Assembly (NCBI GenBank): GCA_030643695.1
Contig: DAOWKM010000049.1
Coordinates: 1-19,036, forward strand
Direction: 5' to 3'
Source of the DNA: Dehalococcoidia bacterium
GTDB lineage: Bacteria > Chloroflexota > Dehalococcoidia > Dehalococcoidales > DAOWKM01
DNA: 19,036 nucleotides
The notes below the pieces were generated by a model. It saw only the letters and a program-made list of their open reading frames with translations, was not told where the DNA came from and ran no database searches. Below are positions 14,285 to 19,036 of this stretch, one piece after another. The position numbers were made by a program, and so were the translations under genes. Within the stretch, counting starts at the first letter, position 1; each line of letters begins with the position of its first letter.

Positions 14285-14785
14285 GTGAAAGCAGAGGTAA
14301 TTAATCAGCGTCTGGTTAAGTTTATCTGGGCAGCGGCTATCTTTTTTGCCTGGAGTCTGATTCAGGGGGCTATTCAGACACAGGAGCCAGTACGTCTATT
14401 TATGGAGCAGGGACCAGGAGCCATGATAGGTGGCGCTCATGTTCACATTGGTCTCATGGGATGGATGTCTCTGGCGTTAATGGCAGGCATTTACTACCTT
14501 GTGCCTATTCTCAGTGGCAAGTCTATTGTTTGGTCTAAGCTTATTGAGTGGATATTCTGGATTTTCGTGGTTTGTGTGGCAATTGGTGGTGCCTTGAAGA
14601 TAATTGGTGGCGTTGTCGGTGGTAATGCGTTTGCCGCTGGTATGAAAGGAGCAGAGCTTACTAGCATCATTCTTCCCTATGCGATGCCAGCCCGTATGCT
14701 ATGCACGATCTCTGCCATTGTCGGTGTAATGTTCGTGGTGCAGATATTAGTCTCACTTACCCGGGGGCCTAAGGCAACTAGTTAA
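14285..14785 (+). CDS. Small haem-copper-oxidase subunit I-like membrane protein (stand-alone)
   Basis: This 166-aa protein has four hydrophobic segments at about 11-30, 47-76, 84-112 and 130-158. The second carries AHVHIGLMGWMSLALMAGIYYLVP, a His-x-His pair (52, 54) with the LMGW...YYLVP signature seen in cbb3- and NorB-type oxidase subunit I. A full subunit I has 12 or more helices, so this is a one-module relative. It may be a haem-binding or structural membrane protein; the function is unknown. The GTG start at 14285 has a near-perfect AAGGAGGT 5 nt upstream. No cytochrome c, other oxidase subunit or haem synthesis gene is in the window. Its stop faces the convergent prenyl synthase with a 28-bp gap. 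Confidence 0.78.
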   Translation: MKAEVINQRLVKFIWAAAIFFAWSLIQGAIQTQEPVRLFMEQGPGAMIGGAHVHIGLMGWMSLALMAGIYYLVPILSGKSIVWSKLIEWIFWIFVVCVAIGGALKIIGGVVGGNAFAAGMKGAELTSIILPYAMPARMLCTISAIVGVMFVVQILVSLTRGPKATS

Positions 14786-14813
14786 ATTCAAGGGTAAAGA
14801 CCTTTATAACAAA

Positions 14814-15779
14814 TTACTCTCTTCGGCTAGTAATATACTCGGCTAGTTCGGTTAATGCTCGTTGACTGACACTATCCGGCAATGATTTAAGGCTATGGCA
14901 AGCCTTAGAGGCATAACCTGAGGCAACCTTGTAACATTCCGGAACAATTGATGAATTACGAATTAAGTCTATTGCCAGCCTTACATTTTCCTGTTTATCC
15001 CTGCCCTGAAACAACCTCTTTACCGGGTTCTCCTCAGGATAACGCTCTAAAAGAAGCATTGCCGGCAGGGTAAGGGTGCCCTGAACTAAATCCGAGCCCA
15101 CCGGTTTACCCAATTCCTCCTCACTGCCAATAAAGTCCAGGATATCATCCACAATTTGAAAGGCAATGCCGAGGTTACAACCATATTCTTTTAGAATCTG
15201 AATCGACTTTTCTGGGGCTTGACTCAAAATAGCCCCCGATTCTGTAGCCAGGGAAAACAGAGAAGCAGTCTTTCTGGAAATCCTCTGGAAGTAATGCTGA
15301 CGAGTCTGCTCCAGATTAAACGCATTGAAGGACTGGCTTAGCTCTCCGCTGGAAATAGTCATAATAGTCTGAGATGAGAGCTTCATTACTTGCAGATTCC
15401 CGGTGGTGGCGACAAGCTCTCCTCCTTTAGCAAACAGGTAGTCCCCTAAGAGCACAGCCTTGTCTTCACCCCATACCTTATTAATTGTTGGCCGACCACG
15501 GCGAACCGAAGACTTGTCAACGGCATCATCATGAACCAGAGTAGCGGTATGATAAACCTCAACAGCGGTAGCCATAGGCAGAAGGCAATCAAGGTTGTAG
15601 TCATAAAACTTGCCCGTTAGGAGAACAAGTGCTGGCCGAATTGCCTTACCACCACCCCTCAGACTATAGTCCAGCAACTCAGATAGCCAAGGAAAATCAA
15701 CCTGGCTAACTGCCTTCAATCTATCCTCTACCTTGACCAAATCTTCCTGAACAGACTCATAGATTTCGCTTAGCGGCAA
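14814..15779 (-). CDS. Polyprenyl diphosphate synthase (long-chain trans type)
   Basis: This enzyme condenses isopentenyl diphosphate units onto an allylic primer. The 321 aa show GGGKAIRP (42-49), the first Asp-rich motif DDAVD (84-88), GRPTIN (95-100), GDYLFAKG (112-119), the Lys-Thr pair and the second Asp-rich motif DDILD (211-215). The residues at -5 and -4 before the first motif are Ala79 and Thr80, not aromatic, which fits a long-chain product (heptaprenyl to decaprenyl, e.g. for a quinone side chain). The exact length is inference. The start is TTG at 15779 with AGGGGAG just upstream. It follows metG by 19 bp and is probably co-transcribed. Confidence 0.93.
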   Translation of the reverse strand: MPLSEIYESVQEDLVKVEDRLKAVSQVDFPWLSELLDYSLRGGGKAIRPALVLLTGKFYDYNLDCLLPMATAVEVYHTATLVHDDAVDKSSVRRGRPTINKVWGEDKAVLLGDYLFAKGGELVATTGNLQVMKLSSQTIMTISSGELSQSFNAFNLEQTRQHYFQRISRKTASLFSLATESGAILSQAPEKSIQILKEYGCNLGIAFQIVDDILDFIGSEEELGKPVGSDLVQGTLTLPAMLLLERYPEENPVKRLFQGRDKQENVRLAIDLIRNSSIVPECYKVASGYASKACHSLKSLPDSVSQRALTELAEYITSRRE

Positions 15780-15798
15780 GATTCTCCCCTCCCACCCA

Positions 15799-17547
15799 CT
15801 AACAGTGGTCTTGTCCCAACCGACTCGTCTCCTCTTCTATCAGCCCTTCATCTAACTTAGAAAACAGAGGCTGGGGGGGAGATAACCCCTGCCCCGGTGG
15901 CGGCGATTGTAACTGCCAGCCGCCATCCTCTATACTGCCCTTAAAACCAAGAAACCTATGTAACCTCTGAGAGCTAAAGGGCAAAAAGGGATAAAGTATC
16001 GTTTTCAGGCAGGAAATTACATAGAGAGCTACATACAGAGAGTCGGCTGCCGCCTGCCTGTCCTCTTTGATTATTTTCCAGGGCGACTTTTTATCGAGAT
16101 ATTGGTTGGTCTCCTGTGCTAACTGCATAGCCCACATTATTGCCTGCTTAAACTGGCACTTGGAAAGATTCATGCCAACGCTTCTAAAATCTTCTTTGGT
16201 ATCTTCTATCATGTTTGCGGTGGACTCATCTATACTTAGATTAAGTTTATACATATCTACACTAATATCTACACTAAGGTCATCCATATATTTACAAAGG
16301 ACATCATAATTACTATGTGTTGGCACGCAGCCATTGAAGCTACGATAGGTAAAGGTGAGCACCCGGTGAACCAGGTTGCCATAAGTAGCCACCAATTCAT
16401 TATTGTTACGGCGAAGGAACTCACGCCACGAAAAATCGGTATCCCCTGTCTCTGGCATATTTATTGATAAGAAATAGCGCAATGGGTCAGGAGCATAGCG
16501 TGACAGGTAATCAGGTAGCCAGACTGCCCAATTGCGACTGGTTGAAAGCTTTCTGCCCTCAATAGTTAAGAACTCATTAGACGGCACATCGTAGGGCAGA
16601 TTAAGGTTGCCATAGCCCATCAACATCGCTGGCCAGATGACAGTATGAAAGATAATATTATCCTTACCAATAAAATTGTAAACCTTGGTGGTATTATCCT
16701 GCCAAAAACAGCGCCACTTTTCCTCATCTCCGCTGGACTTAGCCCACTCCTTGGCTGCTGAGAGGTAACCGATGACAGCCTCAAACCATACATAGAGGCA
16801 CTTGCCCTCAAAGCCATCAACGGGCACTGGTATTCCCCAACTTATATCACGAGTAATAGCCCTGTCCTTCAGCCCTCCTTCAAGATAGCTTATGGTAAAG
16901 TTAAGCACATTCTGCCGCCAGTGGGTCTGCTGCTTTACCCAGTCTAAAAGCCTATCCCGGAAAGCACTCAATCTTAAGAAAAAGTGCGCTGAATCCTTGA
17001 ACCGGGGAGTAGCCCCACAGAAGGAACACTTTGGGTCAATCAGCTCAGCAGCATTTATCGGTTTGCCACAGTCATCACACTGGTCACCCCTGGCTCCAGA
17101 AGAATAACAATAGGGGCAAGTGCCTTCAATATACCGGTCGGTCAGAAAGCGACGGCAATTAGGACAAAAGGGCTGGGATACAGTAGCTTTATAAATATAA
17201 CCTTTGTTAAGTAGGGCAAGGAAAATATCCTGGGATACCTCAGCATGGTTAGCAGTATCGGTATCGGTAAATAAATCAAAGGAAATGCCTAACTTCTGCC
17301 ACGAATCAAGAAACTGCTGATGATACTGGGTCGCTATTTCACTAGGCTTCTTCCCCTCCCGCTCAGCCTTGATAGTTATTGGTGTGCCATGCATGTCTGA
17401 GCCCGATACCATTAATACCTCATTCCCCTTAGTCCGGTGGTAGCGGGCAAATATGTCGGCGGGCAAATATGCCCCAGCAATATGCCCCAGATGTAATGGA
17501 CCATCAGCATAGGGCCAAGCCACCCCAATAAGAATTCTCTCACCCAT
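15799..17547 (-). CDS. metG: Methionyl-tRNA synthetase
   Basis: MetG charges tRNA-Met. The 582 aa contain HLGH (19-22), GSDMHGTP (49-56), the zinc knuckles Cys128/131, Cys144/147, Cys157/160 and Cys174/177, the WFEAVIGYL region, GKDNIIFH (294-301) and KLSTS (333-337) in place of KMSKS. The anticodon-binding helical domain follows. It lacks the C-terminal tRNA-binding OB domain found in E. coli MetG. Residues about 411-450 hold roughly 20 extra AT-rich residues (LSVDISVDMYKLNLSIDES) compared with what the family usually has there. The ATG at 17547 has AGGGA about 8 nt upstream. It lies between the zinc-ribbon gene and the prenyl synthase gene in one transcript. Confidence 0.96.
   Translation of the reverse strand: MGERILIGVAWPYADGPLHLGHIAGAYLPADIFARYHRTKGNEVLMVSGSDMHGTPITIKAEREGKKPSEIATQYHQQFLDSWQKLGISFDLFTDTDTANHAEVSQDIFLALLNKGYIYKATVSQPFCPNCRRFLTDRYIEGTCPYCYSSGARGDQCDDCGKPINAAELIDPKCSFCGATPRFKDSAHFFLRLSAFRDRLLDWVKQQTHWRQNVLNFTISYLEGGLKDRAITRDISWGIPVPVDGFEGKCLYVWFEAVIGYLSAAKEWAKSSGDEEKWRCFWQDNTTKVYNFIGKDNIIFHTVIWPAMLMGYGNLNLPYDVPSNEFLTIEGRKLSTSRNWAVWLPDYLSRYAPDPLRYFLSINMPETGDTDFSWREFLRRNNNELVATYGNLVHRVLTFTYRSFNGCVPTHSNYDVLCKYMDDLSVDISVDMYKLNLSIDESTANMIEDTKEDFRSVGMNLSKCQFKQAIMWAMQLAQETNQYLDKKSPWKIIKEDRQAAADSLYVALYVISCLKTILYPFLPFSSQRLHRFLGFKGSIEDGGWQLQSPPPGQGLSPPQPLFSKLDEGLIEEETSRLGQDHC
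16254..16277. repeat. 12-bp perfect tandem duplication inside metG
   Basis: TATCTACACTAA occurs twice head to tail (16254-16265, 16266-16277; minus strand TTAGTGTAGATA). It encodes LSVDISVD in the extra segment of MetG. A degenerate third unit may follow (minus strand TAAGTATAGATG). The in-frame 12-bp unit suggests slippage expansion. Confidence 0.8.
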
Positions 17548-17564
17548 AATCTATTCCCTAACTA

Positions 17565-17786
17565 TTACTTTTCAGGGAAGAAGGTAAGTATCTCTTGCCC
17601 CTTCTCCTCTATATAATGAGCATAGCCCTTGTTTAGGCAACAATCAATGCAATAGTGTAAAGTCTCACCCTCTTCCCCTTCAACCCCATCCTTTTCACCG
17701 ATAGCTAAATAACGCTCCGAGTGCCTTATAATGCGACCGCATCCATCACAACGGATGTCACCGATAGCTATACAACCACGACGCAT
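17565..17786 (-). CDS. Small zinc-ribbon-like protein of unknown function
   Basis: The 73-aa protein has two cysteine pairs, CDGC (13-16) and C-I-D-C (46-49), spaced as a zinc ribbon, with an acidic linker between them. I do not recognise a named family. It has an excellent SD (AGGAGG, 6 nt before the ATG), which argues that it is really translated. It sits between rsmI (31 bp away) and metG (17 bp away) in the same direction, so a role connected with translation is possible but unproven. Confidence 0.85.
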   Translation of the reverse strand: MRRGCIAIGDIRCDGCGRIIRHSERYLAIGEKDGVEGEEGETLHYCIDCCLNKGYAHYIEEKGQEILTFFPEK

Positions 17787-17817
17787 AACTAACCTCCTGT
17801 CAAACTCTGCCTAATAT

Positions 17818-18636
17818 TTACTTGCTTACCCCAAGCCAAGTCCGATACAGCTCTTTCTTTGATAAACCTGTTTCTTTAGCTACCTTGGCTACTGCCTCTC
17901 TAGCTGCTACCCCAGCCAGACGCATATGATGTAGCTGCTTCTCAGTATCTGGCGTCAATTGAGGTTTATCCCTTTCCCTCTTGCCCTCAACAACTAAGGT
18001 AAACTCACCCCTTGGCTCAACAAAGTGCTCTATAGCCTGGCTTATCCTCCCCCGGAAAACCTCTTCATGAATCTTGGTAAGTTCACGACAAACGGCTATT
18101 CTTCTATCTCCCAGAATAAGTAATATATCATTTAGTGCCGTCAGCAGCCGATGAGGAGATTCTAAGATTACAATAGTGCCATATTCATCAGCCACCGATT
18201 CAAGAAGATGCCGCCGGTCATTGGTCTTACGAGGTAGGAAGCCAACGTAGACAAACCTCTCTGTAGGCAACCCCGAGATAACGAGGGCAGTAACAACAAC
18301 TGAAGGTCCAGGAATGGGAACAACCGGGATGCCTCGCTGATTAGCCGCCACAATCAGTTCATCGCCCGGGTCAGACATGCCTGGCATCCCGGCGTTAGAA
18401 ACCAGAGCTATGTCCCCATCCTCAAGGCAACTTAGAACATAATTCAGTTTAGTCCACTTATTGCGCTCATGATAACTTGTCATCGGAGTCTTAATATCAT
18501 AGGTAGTAAGAAGCCGTTTCGTCCGGCGGGTATCCTCAGCAGCAATAAGCTTCACTTCACGCAGGGTGCGAAGAGCACGCAAGGAAATATCCTCTAAATT
18601 ACCAATTGGAGTAGCCACAATATAAAGGGTAGGCAT
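17818..18636 (-). CDS. rsmI: 16S rRNA (cytidine1402-2'-O)-methyltransferase
   Basis: RsmI methylates the ribose of C1402 in the 16S rRNA decoding centre. It has a tetrapyrrole-methylase-like fold. The 272 aa show LYIVATPIGNLEDIS (4-18), AEDTRRT (33-39), SYHERN (54-59), SNAGMPGMSDPG (80-91; more usually SDAGTPGISDPG) and IPGPS (108-112). ESPHR (159-163) follows. A C-terminal helix-turn-helix-like segment (GLSKKELYRTWL) follows. The start ATG at 18636 has AGAAAGG upstream and a probable promoter at 18663-18691. It heads the operon rsmI, zinc ribbon, metG, prenyl synthase. Confidence 0.95.
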   Translation of the reverse strand: MPTLYIVATPIGNLEDISLRALRTLREVKLIAAEDTRRTKRLLTTYDIKTPMTSYHERNKWTKLNYVLSCLEDGDIALVSNAGMPGMSDPGDELIVAANQRGIPVVPIPGPSVVVTALVISGLPTERFVYVGFLPRKTNDRRHLLESVADEYGTIVILESPHRLLTALNDILLILGDRRIAVCRELTKIHEEVFRGRISQAIEHFVEPRGEFTLVVEGKRERDKPQLTPDTEKQLHHMRLAGVAAREAVAKVAKETGLSKKELYRTWLGVSK

Positions 18637-18662
18637 TGCCTTTCTTCTTACCTAATCTTGAT

Positions 18663-18691
18663 ATTATAGCTTATAGTCCATCACTCGTCTA
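18663..18691 (-). promoter_or_regulatory. Probable promoter of the rsmI-metG operon
   Basis: Minus strand TAGACG (plus 18686-18691), a 17-nt spacer and TATAAT (plus 18663-18668) fit a sigma-70-type promoter. The leader is about 20 nt. Confidence 0.45.
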
Positions 18692-18697
18692 CCGAGA

Positions 18698-19036
18698 TTA
18701 TGTATTAACCTCACCCCCTTTATCCCCCTTACCTAGGGCGAATTTATCCGGGGTAAAGTGCCGGGCAGCAAATTCACGCTCCCAGACCGGGTCTAATATC
18801 CTTGCCGCTTCCTGGGAATATCTGTCCAGGTCATCGGCAAGAGTGGTGACAAGCTCACACACCGGGGCATCGGTGGAACAGGGGTGAAATTCATCACAGA
18901 GTCCTCTCAGCACATGGGTATGGTCAATAATCATGCACGGGCGCAGCAGGTTATCGGTATACGGCTGACGGGCCCTAATCCCGCGGAAGTAGGGTGAGTT
19001 GATGACTTCCTTCAGGCTCTTTTGCTTGATATTGTC
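18698..19036 (-). CDS. Radical SAM protein, C-terminal part (SPASM/HpnH-like; partial)
   Basis: The frame is open from the right window edge to TAA at 18698-18700, giving 112 residues. It begins DNIKQKSLKEVINSPYF and continues with RQPYTDNLLRPCMIID, the cysteine-containing tail typical of radical SAM proteins with SPASM or HpnH-like C-termini. Further Cys residues (two pairs around FHPCSTDAPVCEL) may bind an auxiliary iron-sulfur cluster or a metal. The SAM-binding CxxxCxxC core would lie outside the window. The last 10 or so residues (LGKGDKGGEVNT) are encoded by a fragment of the dispersed repeat, so the natural C-terminus has been replaced or extended. The ATG at 18934 is internal, not the start. 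Confidence 0.75.
   Translation of the reverse strand, partial: DNIKQKSLKEVINSPYFRGIRARQPYTDNLLRPCMIIDHTHVLRGLCDEFHPCSTDAPVCELVTTLADDLDRYSQEAARILDPVWEREFAARHFTPDKFALGKGDKGGEVNT
18707..18740 (-). repeat. Double-hairpin dispersed repeat, partial copy C
   Basis: The minus strand reads AAGGGGGATAAAGGGGG then TGAGGTT, matching the right end of copy B (AGGGGGATAAAGGGGG then AGAGGTT) apart from one base. Only the right arm of the long hairpin and the right end remain; the left hairpin is absent. It overlaps the last codons of the radical SAM gene. Confidence 0.7.

Noticed and set aside
14790..14804. Terminator hairpin between the oxidase-like gene and the convergent prenyl synthase
   Set aside because: The stem is only 4 bp (AAGG/CCTT) and has no T-run.

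Overview
The window is a gene-dense, housekeeping-rich stretch of moderate GC content. The proteins look most like those of Dehalococcoidia (Chloroflexota). The main hints are the rsmA-ispE pair, the thiL-tsaE-tsaB run, a metG followed by a polyprenyl synthase, an HpnH/SPASM-like radical SAM tail and a stand-alone haem-copper-oxidase-like membrane protein. This placement is inference from protein style, not from a marker gene. There are no tRNA or rRNA genes, CRISPR arrays, transposases or phage genes. No stretch longer than 300 bases lacks a gene.

Layout. Positions 1-60 hold the last codons of an unidentified plus-strand gene, followed by a 77-nt double-hairpin repeat and then a tRNA nucleotidyltransferase/poly(A) polymerase gene (about 220-1473). 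A minus-strand block runs from about 6758 down to 1463: metallophosphoesterase, SDR oxidoreductase, rsmA, ispE and a 16-repeat TPR protein. A plus-strand block (6838-10869) holds a membrane-anchored transglutaminase-like protein, thiL, tsaE, tsaB, a hotdog thioesterase and ndk. rsfS (minus, 10871-11215, probably a CTG start) converges on ndk. It diverges from an endonuclease IV-like TIM-barrel protein (11351-12190), which is followed by ftsH (12284-14110) and the small oxidase-like membrane protein (14285-14785). The right end is a minus-strand operon transcribed rsmI, small zinc-ribbon protein, metG, polyprenyl diphosphate synthase (18636 down to 14814). The C-terminus of a radical SAM protein enters from the right edge.

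How the genes work together. Several act on RNA or translation: CCA/poly(A) addition, 16S dimethylation (RsmA), 16S 2'-O-methylation (RsmI), t6A synthesis (TsaE, TsaB), ribosome silencing (RsfS) and methionyl-tRNA charging (MetG). IspE and the polyprenyl synthase belong to isoprenoid synthesis. ThiL makes thiamine diphosphate and Ndk makes NTPs. FtsH provides membrane proteolysis.

The most interesting signal is a dispersed 77-nt repeat made of two GC-rich hairpins. One copy is intergenic (62-138). A second is inserted in frame inside ispE (3477-3553), where it codes for about 25 extra residues. A partial copy forms the last codons of the radical SAM gene (18707-18740). The two full copies differ in their long stem by two compensating base-pair changes. 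Other points worth checking are apparently leaderless promoters around 6758/6838 and before thiL, a CTG start for rsfS, an SD-overlapping ATG for the cca-like gene, and an AT-rich insertion with a 12-bp tandem duplication in metG.
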